This document shows, piece after piece, positions 15,871 through 24,934 of a stretch of 64,000 nucleotides of DNA (within the stretch, counting starts at the first letter, position 1; each line of letters starts with the position of its first letter). A program made the position numbers and the translations under genes. The DNA lies in the NCBI GenBank assembly GCA_900468625.1, contig UBUL01000023.1, forward strand, positions 1 to 64,000. Direction: 5' to 3'. Source of the DNA: Hyphomicrobiales bacterium (GTDB lineage Bacteria; Pseudomonadota; Alphaproteobacteria; Rhizobiales; Rhizobiaceae). Below the pieces are notes generated by a model. The model was not told the DNA's origin. It saw only the letters and a program-made list of their open reading frames with translations, and did not search any database.

Positions 15871-16826
15871 AGCCAGCCTCCGGCGCTGCCCGACATCAAA
15901 ACTGCAACGAGCCGGTCGATCAGCAGCGCGGAAAAGATCGCAAAGAGATAGAAGATGGAAAAGCCGAAGAGCTTCTTTGCCGGCACCATCTTCACGTCGC
16001 CATCGGCCATGCGCCAGACGGCGATGGAACAGTGCACGAAGATCACGCCGAGCGCTGCGGCAACGACGCCATAGCCAAGGCTGGCAAAGCCCATGAAGGC
16101 CGGCGCGACACCGACGATGGCGGTGAGCACCGCATAGACGACGATCTGCTTCTTCGTCGTCGGAATGCCCGAGACATTCGGCAGCATCGGAACATCGACG
16201 GCTTCATAGTCTCGCATCTTGAACAGGGCCAACGCCCAGAAATGCGCCGGCGTCCAGAGGAAGATGATGAGGAAGAGCACGATGCTCTCAACCGGCACGC
16301 TGCCGGTCACGCAAGCCCAGCCGATGACCGGTGGGAAAGCACCAGCAGCACCGCCGATGACGATGTTCTGCGGCGTCGAGCGCTTGAGCCACATGGTGTA
16401 GACGACAGCATAGAAGAAAATGGTAAAGGCGAGTATGCCAGCGGAAAGCCAGTTGACCGCCAGGCCCAGGATCACCACCGAAAAGCCCGACAGCACGAGG
16501 CCGAAGGCCAGAGCTTCCGACGGGGTGATGCGGCCGGACGGTATCGGCCGGCGTGCCGTGCGGCTCATCACTGCGTCGATATCGGCGTCATACCACATGT
16601 TCAAGGCACCGGATGCACCGGCACCAACGGCAATGCAGAGAATGGCGATGAAACCGAGAACGGGGTTGATGTGACCGGGAGCCAGCACCAGACCGGTGAA
16701 GGCGGTGAAGACGACCAGCGACATCACGCGCGGCTTCAACAGCTCGAAATAATCGCGTGCACCCGCTTCCGACAGGCCGGTTTCGCCTTGCTTCGCGAGC
16801 GCTTCGTGATTGTCGATGACCGTCAT
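15867..16826 (-). CDS. ctaB: Protoheme IX farnesyltransferase (heme O synthase)
   Basis: A 319-residue UbiA-family membrane enzyme that adds a farnesyl group to heme b to make heme O for the oxidase. The first aspartate motif is in NMWYDADIDAVMSRTARRP (near 89-107) and the second region is MRDYEAVDVPMLP. About nine helices are visible. The start at 16826 has GGAAGAA upstream; the frame extends four codons further to a TTG. It overlaps coxF by four bases. Confidence 0.96.
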   Translation of the reverse strand: MTVIDNHEALAKQGETGLSEAGARDYFELLKPRVMSLVVFTAFTGLVLAPGHINPVLGFIAILCIAVGAGASGALNMWYDADIDAVMSRTARRPIPSGRITPSEALAFGLVLSGFSVVILGLAVNWLSAGILAFTIFFYAVVYTMWLKRSTPQNIVIGGAAGAFPPVIGWACVTGSVPVESIVLFLIIFLWTPAHFWALALFKMRDYEAVDVPMLPNVSGIPTTKKQIVVYAVLTAIVGVAPAFMGFASLGYGVVAAALGVIFVHCSIAVWRMADGDVKMVPAKKLFGFSIFYLFAIFSALLIDRLVAVLMSGSAGGWL

Positions 16827-16850
16827 TCGTTCTTCCAATTGTCAGTTGAG

Positions 16851-16877
16851 CCGGACGCCGTTTATCACGGCGTCCGG
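16851..16877. promoter_or_regulatory. Strong hairpin between ctaD and ctaB
   Basis: Ten-base perfect arms CCGGACGCCG and CGGCGTCCGG with a seven-base AT-rich loop lie in the 58-base gap between ctaD and ctaB. There is no T-run, so it may be a processing or stabilising element that lets ctaC-ctaD exceed the downstream genes. This is inferred. Confidence 0.6.
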
Positions 16878-16884
16878 AAATGAG

Positions 16885-18579
16885 TTACCTGATGCGCGGC
16901 AGCTCTTCCCATTGGTGGTGCGGCGGCGGCGACGACAGCTGCCACTCGAGCGTGGTCGCACCATCGCCCCAGGGATTGCTGCCGGCAACGCGCTTCTTCG
17001 CGAAGGCATCTATAACGCCCCAGAAGAAGAAGCAAAGGCCTACGGCTGCGACATAGGAGCCGATGGAGGACACGAAGTTCCAGCCGGCATAGGCATCAGG
17101 ATAATCGATGTAGCGGCGCGGCATGCCCGCACGCCCCAGGAAGTGCTGCGGGAAGAACACCATGTTCACACCGATGAAGGTGATCCAGAAGTGCCAGTTA
17201 CCGATCCGCTCATTGTACATGTAGCCGGTCATCTTCGGGAACCAATAGTACCACGCGGCGAAGATGGCGAAGACGGCGCCGAGCGACAGAACGTAGTGGA
17301 AGTGCGCGACCACATAATAGGTCGCATGCAGTTCGCGATCGAGGCCGGCATTGGCAAGCTGAACGCCGGTGACGCCGCCGACCGTGAACAGGAAGATGAA
17401 GCCGAGCGCCCAGATCATCGGCGTGCGGAACTGGATTGAACCGCCCCACATCGTCGCAATCCACGAGAAGACCTTGACGCCTGTCGGCACGGCGATGACC
17501 ATCGTCGCAAAGACGAAGTAGCGCTGCGTGTCGAGCGAAAGACCCGTCACGTACATGTGATGAGCCCAGACGACGAAGCCAACGGCGCCGATCGCGACCA
17601 TGGCGTAGGCCATGCCGAGATAACCGAAGATCGGCTTGCGCGAGAAGGTGGAGATGATGTGGCTGATCATGCCGAAACCGGGCAGGATCAGGATGTAGAC
17701 TTCCGGATGGCCGAAGAACCAGAACAGGTGCTGGTAGAGCAGCGGATCGCCGCCGCCTTCCGGCGCGAAGAAGGTCGTACCGAAGTTGCGGTCCGTCAGC
17801 ACCATGGTGATGGCGCCGGCAAGAACGGGCAGAGACAGGAGCAGCAGGAAGGCCGTGATCAGGACGGACCAGGCAAACAGCGGCATCTTGTGCAGCGTCA
17901 TGCCGGGCGCGCGCATGTTGAGGATGGTGGTAATGAAATTGATTGCGCCAAGGATCGAGGAGGCGCCCGCGATATGCAGAGCGAAGATGGCCAGATCGAT
18001 CGCCGGACCCGGATGGCCGACAATACCCGACAAGGGCGCATACATCGTCCAGCCTGCGCCGGCGCCATAGGCACCCGCCGGTCCTTCGACAAACATCGAG
18101 AGAATGAGCAGCAGGAAGGCCGGAACGAGAAGCCAGAACGAGATGTTGTTCAGGCGCGGGAAGGCCATGTCAGGCGCGCCGATCATGATCGGCACCATCC
18201 AGTTGGCGAAGCCGCCGATCATCGCCGGCATGACCATGAAGAAGATCATGACCAGCGCATGGGCGGTGACGAAGACGTTGTACATCTGCTTGCCGCCGTC
18301 GATGGCGGCGTCGCCGGAATAGCCATAGACCATCGATGCCAGACCGCTGAAGATCTGGATGCCCGGTTCCTGCAATTCCATGCGGATGGCAACGGACAGC
18401 AGGAAGCCGATCACGCCCGCGAAAATCGCGAAGATCAGATAGAGCGTGCCGATATCCTTGTGATTCGTCGAAAACAGCCAGCGATTGGCGAAAGATTGCT
18501 TATGAGCGTGATGATCGTCATGCGCATGGGCGTCGTGAAGATCATGCGCGTGATCGTCGTGTGCCGTGGATCCAGCCAT
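16885..18579 (-). CDS. ctaD: Cytochrome c oxidase subunit I
   Basis: A 564-residue catalytic subunit with twelve helices, binding heme a, heme a3 and CuB. The GHPEVYILILPGFG motif contains the CuB histidine and the His-Tyr crosslink, and AHFHYVLSLGAVFAIFA carries the heme histidines. The first 26 residues contain nine histidines among Asp and Ala, an unusual His-rich tail before the conserved SFANRWLFSTNHKDIGTLY. The gene lies 13 bases after ctaC and has AGGAAC upstream. It reduces oxygen to water while pumping protons. Confidence 0.98.
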   Translation of the reverse strand: MAGSTAHDDHAHDLHDAHAHDDHHAHKQSFANRWLFSTNHKDIGTLYLIFAIFAGVIGFLLSVAIRMELQEPGIQIFSGLASMVYGYSGDAAIDGGKQMYNVFVTAHALVMIFFMVMPAMIGGFANWMVPIMIGAPDMAFPRLNNISFWLLVPAFLLLILSMFVEGPAGAYGAGAGWTMYAPLSGIVGHPGPAIDLAIFALHIAGASSILGAINFITTILNMRAPGMTLHKMPLFAWSVLITAFLLLLSLPVLAGAITMVLTDRNFGTTFFAPEGGGDPLLYQHLFWFFGHPEVYILILPGFGMISHIISTFSRKPIFGYLGMAYAMVAIGAVGFVVWAHHMYVTGLSLDTQRYFVFATMVIAVPTGVKVFSWIATMWGGSIQFRTPMIWALGFIFLFTVGGVTGVQLANAGLDRELHATYYVVAHFHYVLSLGAVFAIFAAWYYWFPKMTGYMYNERIGNWHFWITFIGVNMVFFPQHFLGRAGMPRRYIDYPDAYAGWNFVSSIGSYVAAVGLCFFFWGVIDAFAKKRVAGSNPWGDGATTLEWQLSSPPPHHQWEELPRIR

Positions 18580-18592
18580 TGTTCCTATCCCC

Positions 18593-19483
18593 TTACTTCG
18601 CCGTATTTTCGGCGACCTTGACGGTCGTCGGCTGATCGACGGCGGCCATCAGAGCCTTGTTCGCCTTGCCGACATCGGTTGCAGCGGCCGCCAGCCACTG
18701 CTTGTACTGATCGTCGGAGACGACGCGGATGGCGATCGGCATGAAAGAGTGATCCTTGCCGCAGAGCTCGGAACACTGTCCATAATACAGGCCTTCGCGG
18801 TCGGCATTGAACCAGGTCTCGTTCAGACGGCCCGGAATGGCGTCGATCCTGACGCCGAAGGCAGGCATGGCGAAGGAATGGATGACGTCGGTCGGCGCAG
18901 CCGTGACGAGAACGCGCACGTTCTTGCCGACGGGTACGACCATCTCGTTATCGACGGCAAGAAGGCGCGGATACTTCGACTTGTCGTCCTTGCCGGCAGC
19001 AGTGCGATCCTGCTCCTTCAGCATGAAGGAATCGAAGGCGACCGGAGTCGCGCCGCTGCCCTCATATTCGTAGTTCCACTGCCACTGGGTCGCCGTCGCC
19101 TTGACGGTGACATCCGTCTTTTCCGGGAAGGTCAGCTGATCGGTCAGCAGGTTGAAGGAGGGAATGGCCAGGAAGAGAAGAATGAGCACCGGTCCGATGG
19201 TCCAGATGACCTCGATCAGCGTGTTGTGGCTCGTCTTGGACGGAACCGGGTTCCTGGAAGCCCGGAACTTGACCATGACCACCACCAGGAGGGCCAGAAC
19301 AAGCAGCGTGATCGGAATGATAAACCAAAGCGTGTATGCCTCAAACCAGCGGATTTGATGCATGTTGCTGGTTGCCGGTTGCTGCAAACCGATTTCCCAG
19401 GGTCTCGGCTGATCGGCATAGCTGCCTGTCGCAAAAAGCAGACAGATCACAGCCGTCAGAGCCGCGTAAGCTCTCTTAATCAC
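18593..19483 (-). CDS. ctaC: Cytochrome c oxidase subunit II
   Basis: A 296-residue subunit II that receives electrons from cytochrome c at its CuA centre. It has a signal peptide ending near SYA-DQ, two membrane helices (about 50-75 and 92-113) and a cupredoxin domain. The CuA ligands lie in YYGQCSELCGKDHSFMP. Translation probably starts at the GTG at 19483 (VIKRAYAALT), because GGAGGGAGAG lies just upstream and this gives a proper signal peptide; the frame continues 21 codons further. It is the first gene of the oxidase operon. Confidence 0.95.
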   Translation of the reverse strand: MIKRAYAALTAVICLLFATGSYADQPRPWEIGLQQPATSNMHQIRWFEAYTLWFIIPITLLVLALLVVVMVKFRASRNPVPSKTSHNTLIEVIWTIGPVLILLFLAIPSFNLLTDQLTFPEKTDVTVKATATQWQWNYEYEGSGATPVAFDSFMLKEQDRTAAGKDDKSKYPRLLAVDNEMVVPVGKNVRVLVTAAPTDVIHSFAMPAFGVRIDAIPGRLNETWFNADREGLYYGQCSELCGKDHSFMPIAIRVVSDDQYKQWLAAAATDVGKANKALMAAVDQPTTVKVAENTAK

Positions 19484-19819
19484 GATGTCTCTCCCTCCAG
19501 CGTTTGATCCCAGATCTTCCTCAAACGCAGTATCCCTACAATCCATTGCGCTTCAAACCACAGTTTGGGGTGCTCCGCAACAACTCAAGACATTTGTTAG
19601 TGCGGCATTTTTGCGCGAATCTCCCCCATGCTTGTTCCGGACATGGCAAGCATTTCATCATCATACGAAAAATTGCATGATGGTCCATGGCGCCGCCGGG
19701 ACAAAATGGAGTAGAGGTCGTATTTCCGCCGTAGTCGGTTGGAATCCAGCAGCCGGGGCTTTTCATTTGCCGGCCTGGGCTTCAACAATAGCGGCACTGA
19801 TTCGAATCTAGAGGTTTCC
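19484..19819. other. Intergenic region between ctaC and ialB
   Basis: About 336 bases separate two divergent genes and must hold both promoters. I see no convincing gene, no FNR/FixK-type TTGAT-N4-ATCAA box and no strong hairpin. AT-rich stretches around 19595-19690 are the likeliest promoter area. Confidence 0.4.
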
Positions 19820-20443
19820 ATGGGTTTTCGTTCCCTCGCCCGGCTTTTGCTTGTTACCGGCAGCGTCGCTGCCACGGTTGCGGCGCCCGTATGGGCGCAA
19901 CAGGCACAGCAGACTCAGCCGCCGGCGCAGCAGACCCAGCAATTGCAGCCCCAGCAGCAAGGCCAGCCGCAGCCGCATACGCAGCAGGTTCCGACAAGCC
20001 AGGTTCCGCAACCGCCGGGTACGGTCCGTTCCAGCCATGGCGCGTGGTCCGTTGTCTGCGACAAGCCGGCCGGCGCTTCGACCGAGCAATGCGCGCTGAT
20101 GCAGAACGTGATCGCCGAGGACAGGCCGGAAATCGGCCTCTCCGTTGTCGTGCTGAAGACCGCCGACCGTAAATCCAAGATCCTGCGCGTACTGGCGCCG
20201 CTCGGCGTGCTGCTGCCGAACGGTCTTGGCCTGAACATAGACGGCAAGGATATCGGCCGCGCTTATTTCGTACGCTGCTTTTCCGACGGCTGCTACGCTG
20301 AAGTCGTGCTTGAAGACGAGTTGCTGAAGACGCTGCGCAGCGGCGCGACCGCAACCTTCATCGTCTTTCAGTCGCCGGAAGAAGGCATCGGCATTCCTGT
20401 GGACTTGAAGGGCTTCGCAGACGGTTACGACGCCCTTCCCTGA
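19820..20443 (+). CDS. Invasion-associated locus B (IalB) family periplasmic protein
   Basis: A 207-residue secreted protein. The signal peptide (1-26, ending VWAQ) is followed by a Gln/Pro-rich linker (about 27-65) and the IalB domain, with HGAWSVVCDKPAG, EQCALMQ and VRCFSDGCYAEVVL carrying conserved cysteines. IalB was named in Bartonella, but homologues are widespread in non-pathogenic rhizobia and their function is not settled. The start at 19820 has AGAGG upstream and makes the signal peptide complete. Confidence 0.9.
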   Translation: MGFRSLARLLLVTGSVAATVAAPVWAQQAQQTQPPAQQTQQLQPQQQGQPQPHTQQVPTSQVPQPPGTVRSSHGAWSVVCDKPAGASTEQCALMQNVIAEDRPEIGLSVVVLKTADRKSKILRVLAPLGVLLPNGLGLNIDGKDIGRAYFVRCFSDGCYAEVVLEDELLKTLRSGATATFIVFQSPEEGIGIPVDLKGFADGYDALP

Positions 20444-20506
20444 CGGCATGGGCTTGCTCTTGCGCCGTGCGAAGCCTACATCGGCTCTGAACGGAGCACC
20501 TGACCC

Positions 20507-21922
20507 ATGAATACCGATCTCCTTACTCTTTTCGATGCCGACGAGGCAAAACTGCGCGGCATCGTTGCTGAAGCGCTGTCGGGCGCCGACGATGGCGAGC
20601 TTTTCGTTGAGCATGTCCAGGCCGAATCGCTGACATTCGACAACGGCCGCATGAAGGGCGGCAGCTTCAACACCGAGCAGGGCTTCGGCCTTCGCGCCGT
20701 TGCAGGCGAAGCGGTAGGCTATGCGCATGCGGGCGATCTCTCCGAAACCGCGTTGAAGCGCGCCGCCGATGCGGTGCGCGCGGTAACAGCGGGCTATGCC
20801 GGCTCCTATGCGGCCGCGCCCCAGCGCACCAACAAGGTGCTCTATGGCGACGAGAACCCGATTGGCACGCCGAGCTTCGAAGAAAAGGCGAAGCTCCTGC
20901 AGCGGATCGACACCTATCTGCGCGACAAGGACCCCAAAGTGCGCCAGGTGACGGCATCCATCGCCGCAAGCTGGCAGGTGGTCGACATTCTGCGCGCCGA
21001 CGGCCACCGCGTGCGTGATGTCAGGCCGATGACGCGCGTCAACATTTCCGTCATCGTCGGTGACGGCGCCCGCCAGGAATCCGGCTCCTTCGGCACGGGC
21101 GGACGCATCGGCTTCGGTGATTTTGTGACAGAGGACAATTGGCACCACGGCGCAGACGAAGCGCTGCGTCAGGCGCTGGTCAATCTCGAAGCGATCGAGG
21201 CGCCGGCAGGTACGATGGACGTCGTGCTCGGCTCCGGCTGGCCGGGCGTCATGCTGCATGAAGCCGTCGGCCACGGGCTGGAAGGCGATTTCAATCGTAA
21301 GAAGACTTCAGCCTTCGCCGGCCTTTTGGGCCAGATGGTGGCCGCACCCGGAGTCACCGTCGTCGATGACGGCACGATGGAGAACCGCCGTGGCTCGATC
21401 ACGGTCGACGACGAAGGCACGCCCTCAGCCTATAACGTGCTGATCGAGAACGGCAAGCTTGTCGGTTACATGCAGGACCGTCAGAACGCTCGGCTGATGG
21501 GCATGAAGGCGACCGGCAACGGCCGCCGTCAGGGCTATGCCCATACGCCGATGCCGCGCATGACCAACACCTATATGCTCGGCGGCGACAAGACGCCGGA
21601 AGAAATCATCGCCTCGGTGAAGAAGGGCATCTATGCCGTCTCCTTCGGCGGCGGACAGGTGGATATTACCTCGGGCAAGTTCGTTTTCGGCTGCACCGAG
21701 GCTTATCTCATCGAGGACGGCAAGGTCGGCGCTCCGATCAAGGGGGCCATGCTGATCGGCAATGGTCCGGATGCCATGAAGCGCGCGACGATGATCGGCA
21801 ATGACATGAAGCTCGATACCGGTATCGGCAATTGCGGCAAGGCGGGCCAATGGGTTCCCGTCGGGGTCGGCCAGCCGCATCTGCGGATGGATCAGATCAC
21901 AGTGGGCGGCACGAAGGCTTAA
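20507..21922 (+). CDS. tldD: Metalloprotease TldD
   Basis: A 471-residue TldD subunit. The zinc motif HEAVGH (HExxxH) starts at H251, and the C-terminal metal-ligand region with FGCTEAYLIEDGKVG is present. With its partner PmbA/TldE it forms a protease that degrades unfolded peptides and matures some modified peptides. PmbA is not in this window. GGAGCAC lies upstream of the ATG. It follows ialB by 63 bases on the same strand. Confidence 0.96.
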   Translation: MNTDLLTLFDADEAKLRGIVAEALSGADDGELFVEHVQAESLTFDNGRMKGGSFNTEQGFGLRAVAGEAVGYAHAGDLSETALKRAADAVRAVTAGYAGSYAAAPQRTNKVLYGDENPIGTPSFEEKAKLLQRIDTYLRDKDPKVRQVTASIAASWQVVDILRADGHRVRDVRPMTRVNISVIVGDGARQESGSFGTGGRIGFGDFVTEDNWHHGADEALRQALVNLEAIEAPAGTMDVVLGSGWPGVMLHEAVGHGLEGDFNRKKTSAFAGLLGQMVAAPGVTVVDDGTMENRRGSITVDDEGTPSAYNVLIENGKLVGYMQDRQNARLMGMKATGNGRRQGYAHTPMPRMTNTYMLGGDKTPEEIIASVKKGIYAVSFGGGQVDITSGKFVFGCTEAYLIEDGKVGAPIKGAMLIGNGPDAMKRATMIGNDMKLDTGIGNCGKAGQWVPVGVGQPHLRMDQITVGGTKA

Positions 21923-21938
21923 AACCCACCTGCCCTCA

Positions 21939-22244
21939 TTATTCCCGAGGGCGGAAACGCCATTTGCGTTCGACGGCAGCGCTGAGATCGAGGCCGTTGC
22001 GATGCGCAAAGAGAAGGACATGGCCGAGTACATCGGCAGTTTCGTCGGCAAGCGCCGTCGCCAGCTCCGATTGGCTCATGCCCTTGCGGCGCCCCCGCCC
22101 CGTGATCCTGTTCCATATCTGGATCAGTTCGCCCATCTCCTCCTGGAGTTTCAGGACGAACCAATCGTCGTCACGTTCCATGCCGTTGTCGGCGGCATAG
22201 GTCGCCGACGCCCTTTCGAATTGCGTCATCAGATCTTTCAGCAT
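21939..22244 (-). CDS. MazG-like nucleotide pyrophosphohydrolase-type protein
   Basis: A 101-residue helical protein with the MazG-type acidic signature: KLQEEMGELIQ (EExxE-like) and, further on, LADETADVLGHVLLFA (ExxD). Such proteins hydrolyse nucleoside triphosphates to monophosphates with magnesium. The exact substrate cannot be read from sequence. The start at 22244 has AGAGGAAC upstream; 32 further in-frame codons lack family character. It is convergent with tldD and lies downstream of a strong terminator. Confidence 0.75.
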   Translation of the reverse strand: MLKDLMTQFERASATYAADNGMERDDDWFVLKLQEEMGELIQIWNRITGRGRRKGMSQSELATALADETADVLGHVLLFAHRNGLDLSAAVERKWRFRPRE

Positions 22245-22290
22245 CGGAATCGTTCCTCTTATGTTCTCGACATCAATGAACGATTCCGGC

Positions 22291-22329
22291 AAAAAAGTCG
22301 AGCCGGCGGAAATCTGCTCCGCCGGCTCG
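22291..22329 (-). terminator. Intrinsic terminator of the D,D-carboxypeptidase gene
   Basis: Twelve-base perfect arms CGAGCCGGCGGA and TCCGCCGGCTCG. On the minus strand the hairpin is followed by TTTTTT (plus-strand A-run 22291-22296). It lies 24 bases after the carboxypeptidase stop. Confidence 0.88.
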
Positions 22330-22352
22330 CTTCTATCCAATGGGGATTAATC

Positions 22353-23645
22353 TCAGCCCTTGTTCGGCAGCAGCATGCAATCGAAGTCCTTGCGCTTCAA
22401 AGCGGAGCAGGCGGAATTTGCGTCGTCGCGGCTTGCAAAGCCGACAAAGCGGGCGCGATAGACCGTGTTGCCGCCCTTGCCGACGGCTTCGGTATAGGGC
22501 GAGGCGTTGGCAAGCGCGTTGCCTGCGCGAGATTTCGCTTCCGAAAGCAGCTCCTTGGCAGCCTGGGCGCTCGGTGTCGCGGCAATCTGCACCTGCCAGC
22601 CGCCGGTGGCTGCCGCTGACGGCTTGTTGGCAACGAGGATCTCGTCCATCGCAGCCGGACGATCCATCGGCACGGTGACGTTCGAGGCAGCCGCAAACGC
22701 CATCGGAACGACTTCGGCGCGCTTGCGCGGTGCCGAGGCGGTGGTCTGCGTATCGACATCGACTGCAACATCGTCCGATGCCGACGCTACTTCGACCTGA
22801 TTCGCTACCTTGCCGCCACCGACGCTCGCCAGCAGACGCGATGTTGCGACCGGGCTTGCCTTTGGTACATAGCGATCCAGCAACGAGGCCATCATTGCAT
22901 CGCGGCCGCGTGCGGTGGCACCGCCCATGACGACGCCGATCACGCGGCGATTGCCCTGGCGCACGGCGCTGACGATATTGAAGCCCGAGGCATTGGTATA
23001 GCCAGTCTTGATACCGTCCATGCCCTCATAGCGATACATCAGATTATTATGGCCGCGCACGTAGTGACCGCGGTAGTTGAAGCTCGCCTGCGAGAAGAGC
23101 CGGTATTCCTGGGGATAGTTGTTGATCAGCGCAACGGCGAGCGTCGACATGTCGCGGGCCGTCGTCACCTGCTGCATGTTCGGAAGGCCGGAGGCGTTCA
23201 GGAAGACGGTGCGGCGCATGCCGATTTCGCGAGCCTTCTGCGTCATCAGCCGGGCAAAGCCGCTTTCGCTGCCGCCGAGCGCTTCGGCCATGGCGGCTGC
23301 AGCGTCGTTGGCGGACTTGATGATCATGCCATCGACTGCTTCGCGGACGGTCACCGTGCCGCCGGGCTTCAGGCCGAGCTTGGTCGGAGGCTTGGCGGCG
23401 GCGGCGCGCGAGACCGGGATCCTGGTGTTCCAACTCAACTTGCCGCGGTGGATGGCCTCGAAAGTCATGTACAGGGTCATCATCTTCGTCAGCGACGCCG
23501 GATGGTTGAGGTCATCCGCATTGCTCGATGCCAGCACCTTGCCGGTCTTCGCATCCATGATGAAATAGGCGCTGCCCGCGAAGCTCGCCACCGGAGCGCT
23601 CAACAGCAAGACGGCCGCAGACAAAGCCATCAGAAGTCGTTTCAT
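22353..23645 (-). CDS. D-alanyl-D-alanine carboxypeptidase with C-terminal SPOR domain
   Basis: A 430-residue penicillin-binding protein of the DacA/DacF family. It has a signal peptide (1-23), an S11 peptidase domain with SLTK (S51, K54), SAN (111-113) and KTG (212-214), a linker near 280-340, and a SPOR domain (about 345-430) that binds denuded glycan at the division site. It trims the terminal D-Ala of peptidoglycan peptides in the periplasm. The ATG at 23645 gives the signal peptide. A SPOR tag in place of an amphipathic anchor is common in alphaproteobacterial homologues. Confidence 0.95.
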   Translation of the reverse strand: MKRLLMALSAAVLLLSAPVASFAGSAYFIMDAKTGKVLASSNADDLNHPASLTKMMTLYMTFEAIHRGKLSWNTRIPVSRAAAAKPPTKLGLKPGGTVTVREAVDGMIIKSANDAAAAMAEALGGSESGFARLMTQKAREIGMRRTVFLNASGLPNMQQVTTARDMSTLAVALINNYPQEYRLFSQASFNYRGHYVRGHNNLMYRYEGMDGIKTGYTNASGFNIVSAVRQGNRRVIGVVMGGATARGRDAMMASLLDRYVPKASPVATSRLLASVGGGKVANQVEVASASDDVAVDVDTQTTASAPRKRAEVVPMAFAAASNVTVPMDRPAAMDEILVANKPSAAATGGWQVQIAATPSAQAAKELLSEAKSRAGNALANASPYTEAVGKGGNTVYRARFVGFASRDDANSACSALKRKDFDCMLLPNKG

Positions 23646-23872
23646 AATTGTCCCCAACCGAAAGAATGCCAACACACCGCATCAATCCCTGTATGATTTT
23701 GCGACAAAAAACCTGATACCGGTGCGATATTGAGGCAACAGCCTCGATAGTTCTTCAATTTTGCCTTTCCTGGTAAAATAAGCATTAACGCATTGGAAAT
23801 TATAGCAAAGATTCAGTAAGGTTTAACGGGGATGCGCTAGAGCGTTGGCATTGGTCAACCGGGTCGATCCGC

Positions 23873-24931
23873 ATGGAACAGGGCATCAAGGTCCGCCTCA
23901 AGCGCGCGATGATCTCCAGCGGGCTTGAAGCTGCCGTAATCTTGAAGGGTGCGGGCCTGATGCGCGACGTTGCGGGTCTCGGCACGATATTCACCCTTCA
24001 CCACGTCCGACCTGCCCTCCCTCCCCGCTTTGCCCCCAATGCGCATCTGGAGGTCTCGCCCGACTTTCTCGATCAGGCGATCGCGCGGTTGAAACAGGAT
24101 GGCTACGAGTTCATCGCGCTCGACGCACTGCCCTCACGAGCCGAAAGCGCTGCCGGTAACCCGCCCTTCGTCGCCTTCACGCTCGACGACGGCAACAGGG
24201 ACAATCTTGACCACGCCCTACCAATCTTCGCGCGCCACGATGTGCCCTTCACCATCTTCGTCGCCCGAGGGCTTTCGGAGCGCACCCATAGTATATGGTG
24301 GGAGACGCTTGCCGACCTGTTCGCGCGGCTTGATCGCCTGACATTCGATTTCGGGTCGGGAGAGGAGTTTCTCCCGCTTGGCAAGGGCAGCCAGAAGTAT
24401 GCGGCCTTTGCCCGCTTCGCCGCCTTTGTCCATAGCCATGAGGAAAGCGAAGCCGTCAGCCGGATCGATGAGCTTGCCCGGCGCCACGGCCTGGAACCGC
24501 TCGACATAGTCCGCGCATCGATCATGGATCGGAACGAATTGCGGCAGCTCGCACGCCATCCGCTTGCCTCGCTCGGTGCGCATACGGTGAGCCATCGGGC
24601 GCTGGCGAGGCTCACGGAAGCGGAGGCCGCCGCCGAGATGGCGCTTTCGGCCGATTATGTCGCCGACATCACGGGAGAGCGGCCGACCGCGATCGCCTAT
24701 CCCTATGGCACGAACGAAGCCATCTCGCCGCGCGAGGGACGGCTTGCGGCAGAACTCGGCTTTTCCGTCGGCGTCACCACACGCCCCGGCACGATCACGG
24801 CAACAAACGGCAATGCGCCGCTATTGCTGCCGCGACTATCGCTGAACGGCCACTATCAGAAACCCCGCTATGCCTCGGCGCTCGCGTCCGGCATCCCCAC
24901 GCTGCTGATGGGGCGCCGGGAGACGGCATAG
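23873..24931 (+). CDS. Polysaccharide deacetylase family protein
   Basis: A 352-residue NodB-homology protein. Motif 1 is TLDDG (D105, D106) and motif 2 is HTVSH (H237, H241), which together bind the metal. AYPYGTNEAISPREG is the third motif. It should remove acetyl groups from a polysaccharide or peptidoglycan-like substrate. No signal peptide is visible and N-terminal residues 1-35 are only moderately hydrophobic, so it may be cytoplasmic. It is not a nodulation cluster NodB: no nod genes are nearby. It is convergent with pdxH, stops three bases apart. Confidence 0.85.
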   Translation: MEQGIKVRLKRAMISSGLEAAVILKGAGLMRDVAGLGTIFTLHHVRPALPPRFAPNAHLEVSPDFLDQAIARLKQDGYEFIALDALPSRAESAAGNPPFVAFTLDDGNRDNLDHALPIFARHDVPFTIFVARGLSERTHSIWWETLADLFARLDRLTFDFGSGEEFLPLGKGSQKYAAFARFAAFVHSHEESEAVSRIDELARRHGLEPLDIVRASIMDRNELRQLARHPLASLGAHTVSHRALARLTEAEAAAEMALSADYVADITGERPTAIAYPYGTNEAISPREGRLAAELGFSVGVTTRPGTITATNGNAPLLLPRLSLNGHYQKPRYASALASGIPTLLMGRRETA

Positions 24932-24934
24932 GTT

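Noticed and set aside
17557..18621. A 354-codon plus-strand frame opposite ctaD
   Set aside because: Antisense shadow. Its very high Asp/Arg/Glu/His content reflects the complement of hydrophobic codons.
19808..21274. A 488-codon minus-strand frame across ialB and tldD
   Set aside because: It runs through two real plus-strand genes and their gap with no start signal and no family resemblance.
23873..24931. Nodulation protein NodB
   Set aside because: It shares the deacetylase motifs but is longer than NodB, and no other nod genes are present. General polysaccharide deacetylase is the safer call.
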